Shown here: in pieces, positions 8,994-16,615 of the stretch | How positions within the stretch are numbered: position 1 is the stretch's first letter | Layout: each line of letters starts with the position of its first letter | Assembly (NCBI RefSeq): GCF_010119225.1 | Contig: NZ_WNKF01000001.1 | Span: 558,001 to 622,000, forward strand | Reading direction: 5' to 3' | DNA length: 64,000 bases | From: Cyclobacterium roseum | Lineage (GTDB): Bacteria > Bacteroidota > Bacteroidia > Cytophagales > Cyclobacteriaceae | Translations under genes and position numbers: made by a program | The notes under the pieces: generated by a model | Databases searched by the model: none | What the model was told of the DNA's origin: nothing | What the model saw: only the letters and a program-made list of their open reading frames with translations

Positions 8994-9020
8994 CCGTATC
9001 CCAAAGAAAATACGGTTTTT
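8994..9020 (+). terminator. Weak terminator-like hairpin before the glycosyltransferase
   Basis: CCGTAT (8994-8999) and ATACGG (9010-9015) form a 6-bp stem followed by five T residues. A TACTTTTG box (9026-9033), matching the -7 element TAnnTTTG, follows directly, so transcription of the TPR gene may end here and that of the next gene begin. No good TTTG upstream element was found. Confidence 0.45.
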
Positions 9021-9044
9021 AATTTTACTTTTGTTTTCCGGTAT

Positions 9045-9791
9045 ATGAAAAGCAATAAATTAGTCATTATCCCTACTTACAATGAAAAGGAGAATATCCA
9101 GGACATCATTAGTGAAGTTTTGGCGCTCCCGGAGCATTTTGACGTGTTGGTCATCGATGATGGCTCTCCGGATGGCACGGCAGCGTTGGTAAGGGAAATG
9201 AAAACCATTTATTCCTCCAACTTATTTTTAAAAGAACGACAAGGGAAACTAGGTTTGGGGACTGCCTACCTGGAGGGCTTTACCTATGCCCTGCAAAATG
9301 GGTACGAATACATTTTTGAAATGGATGCCGATTTTTCCCACAACCCCCGGGACCTGAGCAAATTATACGAGGCGGCTTTCCGGGATGGGCACGATATGGT
9401 AATTGGCTCGCGGTACGTATCAGGGGTGAATGTGGTTAACTGGCCCATGGGAAGGGTGTTGATGTCCTTTTTCGCAAGTAAATACGTGCAATTTATTACC
9501 GGTATTCCCATCAGAGACACTACCGCTGGCTTCGTTTGTTACCGAAGCCGGGTATTGGAAGCCATCAATCTGGAAAAAATCCGGTTTATCGGTTATGCTT
9601 TCCAAATAGAAATGAAATTCACGGCATGGAAACTCGGGTTCGATATTTTTGAGGTGCCCATTATTTTTACGGACCGAACCAGAGGTACCTCGAAAATGTC
9701 CAAACACATTTTCAGAGAAGCCGTTTTTGGCGTGATCTACATGAAGCTAAAGAGCATGTTTAAAAAATACCGGCCAGTCAATCAAACTTGA
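9045..9791 (+). CDS. Polyprenol-phosphate glycosyltransferase (dolichyl-phosphate mannose synthase family)
   Basis: The 248-residue GT2 enzyme resembles single-domain DPM1: it should transfer a hexose from a GDP- or UDP-sugar to undecaprenyl phosphate at the inner face of the membrane. Visible motifs are IPTYNEKENI, VIDDGSPDGT (nucleotide binding), MDADFSHNP (the metal-binding DAD motif) and FTDRTRGTSKMS near the C-terminus, which is typical for this subfamily. No transmembrane segment is present, consistent with the soluble DPM1 type. The 3' end overlaps the convergent permease gene by 14 bases. Confidence 0.88.
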   Translation: MKSNKLVIIPTYNEKENIQDIISEVLALPEHFDVLVIDDGSPDGTAALVREMKTIYSSNLFLKERQGKLGLGTAYLEGFTYALQNGYEYIFEMDADFSHNPRDLSKLYEAAFRDGHDMVIGSRYVSGVNVVNWPMGRVLMSFFASKYVQFITGIPIRDTTAGFVCYRSRVLEAINLEKIRFIGYAFQIEMKFTAWKLGFDIFEVPIIFTDRTRGTSKMSKHIFREAVFGVIYMKLKSMFKKYRPVNQT

Positions 9792-10998
9792 TGGATTTGA
9801 TCGGGTTTACATTACTGATGATCATCGCAGGTAAGAACAACACAATGGTTGTCACGCCTAATACCAACACATTAAGGCCAATAATAGTGGGCCAATCCCA
9901 GAATACCGGAACATAGCTCATGTAGTAATTTTCTGCATTGAGGCTTACCCAACGGGTTTGTTCCTGAATAAACCCAAACCCAAGTCCTATTAAATTCCCT
10001 AAAAACAGGCCCCTCCCAATGATGCGGATGCCATTCCAAATAAAGATATTTCGGATTTGTTTGTTCTTAGCTCCCAGTGCTTTTAATAGTCCAATCATCG
10101 AGGTTCTTTCCATGATCAGGATAAATAAAATCGATACCATATTAAAGGCAGCCACAAAGAGAATCAAAGCCAAAAACACATAAACATTGTTATTCAACAG
10201 TTCCAGCCAATCAAAAATTTGAATGAATTTATCCGTCACCTTTACCAGTCGCAGGTCGTAGTCAATATAATCATACAATTCAGCTTCGAAACGATCAATT
10301 TGTGCCGGATCGTTCAAAAAGACCTCAAAACCTCCTACCTGATCCATGTCCCAATCATTGAGTATCCGAATGAGTTGGATGTCACCGAGGACAATTTTAT
10401 CGTCAAAATCCTCCAGAAACGTTTCGTAAATCCCCACTACTGTAAGTCTTCGGAACCGGGGGGGATCCTGTACAAAGTACATCGTCACCTGGTCTCCGAG
10501 TTCCAGAAGCATTTTCCGGGCGATCTTTGAACTGAGAATGATTTCATTGGAGGCGGAACGCCCTTCGGAAAATTGGATAAACCGACCTTCAACCAGGGAA
10601 TTCTTGAACGAGACACTATCAAACTCAGGCCCCACCCCTTTCATCATCACCCCTTCTACCTCCTCTTCACCCTTAATCAAGGCAGGCTTATTCGCATAAC
10701 CCTGCACATGTCGTATATAGTCTAGCTGTTCAAAATTCGTATAAAAATTGCTCTCGGTACTGGTTGGAGACTCATCCAGGGCCTGGCTCATGACAAACCT
10801 ATTGACCTGGTAATGGCCCGTAAAAGAAAAAACCTTATCGGAAATAACCGTTTGAAACCCTTCCAGTATTAGAAACGAAATAATCATGATCGAAAGCCCT
10901 AACGCAATACTGGCTACGGCAATCCGATGAATGGTACCGGTGAAACCTCCCGTCTTTTTAAAACTGATTCTTTTTGCAATGAAGTAGGAAAGGTTCAA
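9778..10998 (-). CDS. LolC/E-like ABC transporter permease (FtsX/MacB fold), TTG start
   Basis: The 406-residue protein has one N-terminal membrane helix, a periplasmic MacB-like core domain of about 200 residues, and three C-terminal helices (FtsX domain, including ERTSMIGLLKALGAKNKQI, the cytoplasmic coupling region). Such permeases move lipoproteins or lipids out of the inner membrane with a separate LolD-type ATPase, which is not in this window. The start is TTG (10996-10998): an in-frame TAA lies four codons upstream (11008-11010) with no ATG or GTG between, and TTG gives the family N-terminus NLSYFIAKRISF. It is divergent from the next gene with almost no space between. Confidence 0.85.
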   Translation of the reverse strand: MNLSYFIAKRISFKKTGGFTGTIHRIAVASIALGLSIMIISFLILEGFQTVISDKVFSFTGHYQVNRFVMSQALDESPTSTESNFYTNFEQLDYIRHVQGYANKPALIKGEEEVEGVMMKGVGPEFDSVSFKNSLVEGRFIQFSEGRSASNEIILSSKIARKMLLELGDQVTMYFVQDPPRFRRLTVVGIYETFLEDFDDKIVLGDIQLIRILNDWDMDQVGGFEVFLNDPAQIDRFEAELYDYIDYDLRLVKVTDKFIQIFDWLELLNNNVYVFLALILFVAAFNMVSILFILIMERTSMIGLLKALGAKNKQIRNIFIWNGIRIIGRGLFLGNLIGLGFGFIQEQTRWVSLNAENYYMSYVPVFWDWPTIIGLNVLVLGVTTIVLFLPAMIISNVNPIKSIKFD

Positions 10999-11036
10999 TG
11001 AAGTCGTTTATTTTGTTAGATAAAATGCAAATTAAC

Positions 11037-12251
11037 ATGAAGGATATAAAATTAATACTTCTATTGACATTTTTGTTCGGGAATCTGACTTTTTGTACCA
11101 ACCGGTCCGATTCCAAGGAAAACGAGCAAAAGATGGATTCCCTGGATACGGCCAACCCTATCCTCCCCGGTGCAGACAGGCCCCAGGTATATTTGCCGAA
11201 ATTAAAAGACAAACGGGTAGCACTTGCCGTAAACCAGACCAGCGTCCTAACTCAAAAAAAGCACCAGCATCTGGTTGATTTCTTGTTAGAGGAAGGTGTT
11301 GCCGTTCAGAAGGTCTTTGTACCGGAACACGGCTTTCGGGGAGATGCCGATGCCGGTGAAAAAGTAGAAAATCAAGTAGACCCTCAAACAGGTTTGCCTT
11401 TAGTCTCCTTATATGGCGACTCTAAAAAACCATCCCGCGAAGCCTTGTCCGATGTAGATGTGGTGCTATTTGATATTCAGGATGTGGGGGTGCGGTTTTA
11501 TACCTTTATCAGTACCTTGCATTACCTGATGGAAGCCTGCGCAGAGCAAGGAAAGCCATTGATGATCATGGATCGTCCTAACCCTAACGGCGACTACGTG
11601 GACGGCCCTGTATTACAGCCGGGATTTGAAAGCTTTGTTGGCATGCATCCCATTCCGGTCGTACATGGGCTCACGGTGGGTGAATTAGCCCAGATGATCA
11701 ATGGAGAGGGTTGGCTAAAAAACGGGGTCCAGGCAGAAATAGATATTATTGAAATTGATCAATGGAAGCATTCGGATCCTTATGCATTACCTATAAAACC
11801 CTCCCCCAACCTTCCCAATGACCTTTCCATCCGGCTTTACCCCTCACTTTGCTATTTTGAAGGCACCAATATCAGTTTGGGAAGGGGAACCTTATTCCCA
11901 TTTCAGGTGTATGGCTATCCCGATCCGAAATTCGGTGACTTTACCTTCACCCCGGTAAGTATAGAGGGCATGTCAAAAAATCCCCCACAGCAAGACAAGC
12001 TTTGCTACGGCAAGGATCTCCGATCGGAGCCTCTTACCCATCAATTTACCCTGAAATACCTTCTGGAAGCCTATCGTATAGCGGATAATGGGCCCGCTTT
12101 CTTCAATAACTTTTTTGATAAACTGGCAGGTACGGATGCCCTGAGAAAAGCTATTTTGAATGGGGACAATGAATCTGAAATCCGGGAGTACTGGAAGGAA
12201 GACCTGGACCAATACCTTCAAATGAGAGCCAACTACCTGATTTACGAATAA
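11037..12251 (+). CDS. NamZ-type exo-beta-N-acetylmuramidase (DUF1343), exported
   Basis: The protein belongs to the DUF1343 family, whose characterised member NamZ removes terminal N-acetylmuramic acid from peptidoglycan fragments. Visible conserved stretches are ALAVNQTS, FVPEHGFRG, SLYGD, VVLFDIQDVGVRFYT, MDRPNPNG and the IKPSPNLPN segment. I place the start at ATG 11037, because it yields a short signal peptide ending in LTFC, probably a lipoprotein. The upstream ATG at 10998 adds 13 polar residues before the signal and overlaps the start of the divergent permease. The role would be cell-wall recycling outside the cytoplasm. fmt follows seven bases downstream. Confidence 0.85.
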   Translation: MKDIKLILLLTFLFGNLTFCTNRSDSKENEQKMDSLDTANPILPGADRPQVYLPKLKDKRVALAVNQTSVLTQKKHQHLVDFLLEEGVAVQKVFVPEHGFRGDADAGEKVENQVDPQTGLPLVSLYGDSKKPSREALSDVDVVLFDIQDVGVRFYTFISTLHYLMEACAEQGKPLMIMDRPNPNGDYVDGPVLQPGFESFVGMHPIPVVHGLTVGELAQMINGEGWLKNGVQAEIDIIEIDQWKHSDPYALPIKPSPNLPNDLSIRLYPSLCYFEGTNISLGRGTLFPFQVYGYPDPKFGDFTFTPVSIEGMSKNPPQQDKLCYGKDLRSEPLTHQFTLKYLLEAYRIADNGPAFFNNFFDKLAGTDALRKAILNGDNESEIREYWKEDLDQYLQMRANYLIYE

Positions 12252-12258
12252 ACCCGAT

Positions 12259-13212
12259 ATGAAAAAAGCGCTTCGCATTATCTACATGGGCACACCCGAC
12301 TTTGCGGTAGCCCCGCTGGAACTACTGATCAAGGAAGGGTGGAACATTGTGGCGGTCATCACCGCCTTGGATAAGCCTCAGGGAAGAGGAAGAAAACCTA
12401 AATCCTCACCGGTCAAGCTCCTGGCAGAGGAGCACCACATACCCGTACTTCAGCCACCCAACTTAAAGAATGAGCAATTTCTGGAAAGGTTGAAACAATT
12501 CCGGGCCGACCTTCAGGTAGTGGTGGCATTTCGAATGCTCCCGGAGGTAGTTTGGTCCATGCCTCCTCTGGGAACGTTTAATCTTCATGCTTCCCTGCTG
12601 CCGGATTACAGAGGAGCCGCACCGATCAATTGGGCCTTGATCAATGGGGAAAGTAAAACGGGTGTCACCACTTTCTTTTTGCAACAAGAAATTGATACCG
12701 GAAACATTCTTTTTCAGGAAGAAGAACCCATCATACCGGAAGACAATGCCGGTAGTCTGCACGATAAACTGATGCAAACGGGGGCCAAACTCGTCCTGAA
12801 AACGGTAGAAGCCATCGCATTGGATAAGGTGAATCCTAAAAGTCAAGATCACTCCAAATCCCTGCATCACGCACCAAAAATTTACCGTGAAACCTGTGAA
12901 ATAAACTGGAAGCAGCCCGCAGGCGAAATACACAACCTGATCAGAGGCCTATCCCCCTATCCCGCTGCCTGGTGCAAAATCGGTTCCAAAACATGCAAAA
13001 TTTTCGAAAGTGAGGTCCTGCAAAAAGATTCGGATCTGAACCCCGGGGAATACGCTACCGATAACCAATCCTACCTTCATTTTCAAACGGGGAAGGGAAT
13101 GGTAGCCGTTCATGAACTGCAGTTGGAAGGAAAGAAACGAATGGGGATTGCAGATTTTTTGCGAGGAAATCCACTGACAAAAAGGGATGGCAACTCAGGA
13201 GGAACTGACTAA
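12259..13212 (+). CDS. fmt: Methionyl-tRNA formyltransferase
   Basis: Fmt formylates initiator Met-tRNA using 10-formyl-tetrahydrofolate. The 317-residue protein has the N-terminal formyltransferase domain with IYMGTPDFAV, the folate/catalytic stretch FNLHASLLPDYRGAAPINWA (catalytic Asn, His and the SLLPDYRG signature), and the C-terminal OB-like tRNA-binding domain from about residue 210. Length is standard. It begins seven bases after the muramidase gene and is probably co-transcribed with it. The def gene, its usual neighbour in other phyla, is absent. Confidence 0.95.
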   Translation: MKKALRIIYMGTPDFAVAPLELLIKEGWNIVAVITALDKPQGRGRKPKSSPVKLLAEEHHIPVLQPPNLKNEQFLERLKQFRADLQVVVAFRMLPEVVWSMPPLGTFNLHASLLPDYRGAAPINWALINGESKTGVTTFFLQQEIDTGNILFQEEEPIIPEDNAGSLHDKLMQTGAKLVLKTVEAIALDKVNPKSQDHSKSLHHAPKIYRETCEINWKQPAGEIHNLIRGLSPYPAAWCKIGSKTCKIFESEVLQKDSDLNPGEYATDNQSYLHFQTGKGMVAVHELQLEGKKRMGIADFLRGNPLTKRDGNSGGTD

Positions 13213-13335
13213 TAGTAAGATCTGGAGACCCAAATAGCCTGGATAAATGAGGGCACTTCTACTACTAGCGTAAAAATCGATGGATATTCCATAGGCCATT
13301 AAACTTACCTGTCTTTACGCGGTCTAACTTTCTGA

Positions 13336-13884
13336 ATGGTACCCTTAATAGATGCAAAACTTTTAGAGATGATAAAAACCCCAGAAACCCGGGACAAAGG
13401 GTATCGGGTGCTTATCGAAACCTATCAGAAACGAGTTTATGGCCTGGTTCGAAAAATGGTCATCATCCATGAAGACGCCGATGATGTGGTTCAGAATACC
13501 TTTATCAAAGCATTTAAAAACATCCATAAATTCAATCACAAATCCTCCTTGTTTACCTGGATTTATCGAATTGCCGTAAACGAGAGTCTGAATTTCCTGG
13601 AAAAGAAAAAAAGATGGACTTTTTTTTCAATGGAGGATCATCACGAAGTAATGGAGAGCTACCTGGACAAATCCCCTTTAGTAGATGGCGATGAAATCCA
13701 GCGGAAACTACAGAAAGCCATTATTCGCTTACCGGAGAAACAACGATTGGTGTTTAATTTGAGGTACTTCGAAGAACTTCCTTATGAGGAAATCAGCAAG
13801 ATGACCCAAACCAGTGTAGGTGGCCTGAAAGCGAGTTATCATCATGCTGTAAAAAAACTTGAAGAAATTCTGAAGGAGGAGTAA
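13336..13884 (+). CDS. ECF RNA polymerase sigma factor
   Basis: The 182-residue protein has sigma region 2 (around DADDVVQNTFIKAFKNI and the FTWIYRIAVNESLN promoter-melting segment) and region 4 (LPEKQRLVFNLRYFEELPYEEISKMTQTSVGG helix-turn-helix, residues about 125-160), with no other domain. It is followed by a small single-pass membrane protein (probable anti-sigma) and a Spy-like periplasmic protein, an arrangement common in this phylum and suggestive of envelope-stress signalling. Confidence 0.9.
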   Translation: MVPLIDAKLLEMIKTPETRDKGYRVLIETYQKRVYGLVRKMVIIHEDADDVVQNTFIKAFKNIHKFNHKSSLFTWIYRIAVNESLNFLEKKKRWTFFSMEDHHEVMESYLDKSPLVDGDEIQRKLQKAIIRLPEKQRLVFNLRYFEELPYEEISKMTQTSVGGLKASYHHAVKKLEEILKEE

Positions 13885-13917
13885 ACCTTTGGATAATAAT
13901 TCTGTCTAAAACGTAGT

Positions 13918-14292
13918 ATGAGCAAATTTCCAAAAGAAACAATACATAAGGTTCCGGAAAACTACTTTGAAAGTCTTCCAGATAAAATCCTGTCAAAAAG
14001 GAAACAACGGATCAAACAATTCTACCTTAGTGGGGTCGCAGCAGCGGCTGTTTGCATCATTGGTTTTTTCTTTCTGATGGTTCGTTCCACTGAGATTGAA
14101 TGGGTAAATTATCAAGCTGAGATCAATGAAGATGTGGAATATTACATCAGTACGGGAGCTTGGAACGAAGAAGATGTGCTGCTATTGGCAGAAAATCCGA
14201 ATGATTTGCTGGATGCAATTGCAGAAGAAGAATGGAATTACCAACTTGGTGAAGAGGGGGAAGAATTGTTGTTGAATGAAATTTTGTATTGA
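13918..14292 (+). CDS. Small single-pass membrane protein, probable anti-sigma factor
   Basis: The 124-residue protein has a cytoplasmic N-terminus with the stretch VPENYFESLPDKIL, which I recognise from many Bacteroidota proteins encoded next to ECF sigma factors. One membrane helix follows at about residues 37-55 and then a very acidic outer domain rich in Glu and Asp. It starts 33 bases after the sigma-factor gene. The gene order supports a role as membrane-bound inhibitor of that sigma factor; there is no recognisable zinc-binding anti-sigma motif, so this is inference. Confidence 0.6.
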   Translation: MSKFPKETIHKVPENYFESLPDKILSKRKQRIKQFYLSGVAAAAVCIIGFFFLMVRSTEIEWVNYQAEINEDVEYYISTGAWNEEDVLLLAENPNDLLDAIAEEEWNYQLGEEGEELLLNEILY

Positions 14293-14304
14293 TATGAAAT
14301 CGAC

Positions 14305-14353
14305 ACGATTAAAATCATCATTAAACACACAGGGCAATGATTATTTTAATCGT
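14305..14353. repeat. Large AT-rich inverted repeat between the anti-sigma-like and Spy-like genes
   Basis: Two 18-base arms (14305-14322 and 14336-14353) are complementary at 17 of 18 positions around a 13-base loop. There is no T-run after the right arm. It could stabilise the 3' end of the upstream message, act as a processing site, or bind a dimeric regulator. Confidence 0.6.
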
Positions 14354-14362
14354 CAAAGATTC

Positions 14363-14381
14363 TCCCGATTTGGTATCGGGA
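14363..14381. repeat. Short GC-rich hairpin
   Basis: TCCCGAT (14363-14369) and ATCGGGA (14375-14381) form a perfect 7-bp stem with a TTGGT loop, nine bases after the larger inverted repeat. No T-run follows. It may be one copy of a genome-wide REP-like element; only one copy lies in this window that I noticed. Confidence 0.5.
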
Positions 14382-14417
14382 CAGGCAATGTGACCACTAA
14401 AAGACAATTATAAACAC

Positions 14418-14867
14418 ATGAAAAAATGGATCATTATAGTCCTTCTAGTTGGGTTTAGCCTAAACGGATACGGGCAGCGGGAAAGAAGTATAGATAGAGA
14501 AAAGCTGGATGCCGCAAGAGTAGCTTTTATTACTAATCGACTTTCGCTGACTCCGGATCAAGCAGAGCGATTCTGGCCGCTGTTTAATGAATATCAGGAA
14601 AGCAGGGAAGAACTGATGTGGGATTTGCGCGGTATATCCAAAAAAGGTGAAGAGGAGTCGATCAGTAATGCCGAAGCGAGTCAAATGATTGAGCAGCGCT
14701 TTTCCTTGCAACAAGAATTGCTGAATCAGGAAAAAGAATTTATGGAAAAAGTGTCGGTAGCTTTAACTCCGGTACAAGCTTTGCAGTTAAACGAGGCAAA
14801 TCGAGATTTTACGCGCCATATATATCGGATGCAGCGGAGGAACAGGGAGAAAAACCCACGGGAATAA
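14418..14867 (+). CDS. Spy/CpxP-like periplasmic protein
   Basis: The 149-residue protein has a signal peptide (about 19 residues, cleaved near GYGQ) and a helical body with two LTP-x-Q repeats (LTPDQAERFWPLFNEY and ALTPVQALQL), the hallmark of the Spy/CpxP fold. Such proteins chaperone or sense misfolded proteins or metals in the periplasm. Its position after an ECF sigma and a probable anti-sigma gene suggests it is the output or sensor of that pathway. A terminator follows. Confidence 0.75.
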   Translation: MKKWIIIVLLVGFSLNGYGQRERSIDREKLDAARVAFITNRLSLTPDQAERFWPLFNEYQESREELMWDLRGISKKGEEESISNAEASQMIEQRFSLQQELLNQEKEFMEKVSVALTPVQALQLNEANRDFTRHIYRMQRRNREKNPRE

Positions 14868-14930
14868 GCCAACTACAAGTAATAAACCAACGACACCACC
14901 TTTTTACAAGGGATGGTAAACTACCTTAAG

Positions 14931-14954
14931 AACCGGCAATGAGCCGGTTTTTTT
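14931..14954 (+). terminator. Rho-independent terminator after the Spy-like gene
   Basis: AACCGGC (14931-14937) pairs with GCCGGTT (14943-14949) around an AATGA loop, followed by a run of seven T (14948-14954). It closes the sigma / anti-sigma / Spy unit and precedes xseA. Confidence 0.9.
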
Positions 14955-14989
14955 GGTTTATACCCGGTAATTTTTCGTTTATTTGTACC

Positions 14990-16303
14990 ATGCAGCAGGC
15001 AATATCATTAATAGCATTAAATGAGCTGATAAAAAACACCCTGGACACGACCCTTTCTCCAACTTATTGGGTGATTGCCGAAATTGGCGAATTGAGGGAA
15101 GCTGTGAAAGGGCATGCCTACCTGGACCTTATTGAAAAATCCGAAGGGGGTATTTTGGCAAAAATTCGGGGAAATATCTGGTCTTACACCTATCAGGCGA
15201 TTAAAAGAAAATTTGAAGCGGCCACGAATACACGTTTAAAAAGCGGTATGAAAATATTGGCACTGGTAACGGTTCAGTTCCATGAGCTCTATGGAATAAG
15301 CCTGGTGATAAAGGATATCGATCCAAATTTTTCCCTGGGGGAACGGGCCCGGCGAAGGCAGGAAATACTGGATCAGTTGAAATCGGAAGGACTATTGAAT
15401 CTAAATAAGCAATTCGTTCTTCCAAAAGTAAGCCAGAAAATCGCCATAATAAGCTCCGTGACAGCGGCGGGTTACGGAGATTTTGTGAACCAGCTGGAAC
15501 AAAATGCTAACGGATACCAGGTACACTATCGCTTTTTTCAGGCATCCATGCAGGGAAAGGAAGCCGCCAAAGAAATCATTCAGTGTATACAGCAGGTTGA
15601 AGCGCAGCAAATGAAAGCTCCTTTTGACCTGCTAGTCCTTATCCGTGGTGGTGGTGCTCAAACCGATCTGGACTGCTTTGACGATTATGAACTGGCGAAA
15701 GCCATCGCTAACGCGGCCCTACCCATTGTCACAGGAATCGGACACGAGAGAGATGAATCCATAGCCGATATGGTAGCGCATACGCGATTGAAAACACCTA
15801 CTGCTGTTGCTAGCTTCATATTGTCGGGATTTCAGGAATACGAGGACATGCTTCGTCGCCAACTGCTTTTCGTCGAAAGATATGCCCAAAAGACCTTGAA
15901 GAAGAGTTCTGACAGCCTGCTGGGAAAAGTCCATTTGCTAAAAAGCCTCTTTCAGGGAAAAATTTCCGAAAAGAAAAACAACCTGGATCATTTTTCCCGG
16001 CAAACCCAGCGGCTTTCACTACATGCTTTGGAAAAAATGTCCTTAAAGGTGGATACCCGGCAGCAATCTTTAAAAAGAGCCAGCCTTTTGGGTATTCAAA
16101 AAGAACAAAGCAAGTTGGAGCAACATGAGAAAGCCATACAGCGTGCGAACCCGGAGTTCCTGCTGGCAAGAGGCTATACCCGGACGGAAAAAAACGGTGT
16201 GCCCATACATCGAACCGATCTAAAACCAGGAGATAAAATCGTTACATTTAGTCAGCAAAACATTATTGCATCTGAAATCAAAAAAATAGAGAAAAATGAG
16301 TGA
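14990..16303 (+). CDS. xseA: Exodeoxyribonuclease VII large subunit
   Basis: XseA is the catalytic subunit of the enzyme that degrades single-stranded DNA in both directions. The protein (437 residues from ATG 14990) has the N-terminal OB domain (residues 1-100, with WVIAEIGELREAVKGHAYLDL), the catalytic core with ISSVTAAGYGDF and LVLIRGGGAQTDLDCFDDYELA and GIGHERDESIAD, then a long coiled-coil and the C-terminal segment. I prefer 14990 over an in-frame upstream start at 14939, because the latter lies inside the preceding terminator. The 3' end overlaps xseB by eight bases. Confidence 0.94.
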   Translation: MQQAISLIALNELIKNTLDTTLSPTYWVIAEIGELREAVKGHAYLDLIEKSEGGILAKIRGNIWSYTYQAIKRKFEAATNTRLKSGMKILALVTVQFHELYGISLVIKDIDPNFSLGERARRRQEILDQLKSEGLLNLNKQFVLPKVSQKIAIISSVTAAGYGDFVNQLEQNANGYQVHYRFFQASMQGKEAAKEIIQCIQQVEAQQMKAPFDLLVLIRGGGAQTDLDCFDDYELAKAIANAALPIVTGIGHERDESIADMVAHTRLKTPTAVASFILSGFQEYEDMLRRQLLFVERYAQKTLKKSSDSLLGKVHLLKSLFQGKISEKKNNLDHFSRQTQRLSLHALEKMSLKVDTRQQSLKRASLLGIQKEQSKLEQHEKAIQRANPEFLLARGYTRTEKNGVPIHRTDLKPGDKIVTFSQQNIIASEIKKIEKNE

Positions 16304-16511
16304 TACCACGGAAAACCTCTCCTACGACGAGGCACTTTCAAGACTGGAAACAATCGTGGCCCTACTGGAGGAACAGGATTTGGGCATGGACGAGCTTACC
16401 CGTTTGGTTCGGGAGGCTGGTTCCCTGGTCAAAACCTGCCGGAAAAAATTGAAGGTAACCGAGGAGGAGATAAGAAATTCATTTCTGGAAGAAGACCAGG
16501 CAGAAGATTAA
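16296..16511 (+). CDS. xseB: Exodeoxyribonuclease VII small subunit
   Basis: The 71-residue helical protein has the XseB pattern LSYDEALSRLETIVALLEEQDLGMDEL with the Leu-rich helix that binds the coiled-coil of XseA. It overlaps the end of xseA by eight bases, so translation is coupled and the subunits are made together. Confidence 0.93.
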   Translation: MSDTTENLSYDEALSRLETIVALLEEQDLGMDELTRLVREAGSLVKTCRKKLKVTEEEIRNSFLEEDQAED

Positions 16512-16615
16512 TGCAGGAATTAAATCAGTTAAACTTTCCTGGAATTACGTTTGCGGTACATGGTATGTAATCCAAAAATAGTACATTTGCCGGAAGATAA
16601 TCGGACCTTTTTTTC

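Noticed and set aside
10998-11036. Upstream ATG as the start of the NamZ-like gene
   Set aside because: It would put 13 polar residues before the signal peptide and overlap the start of the divergent permease.
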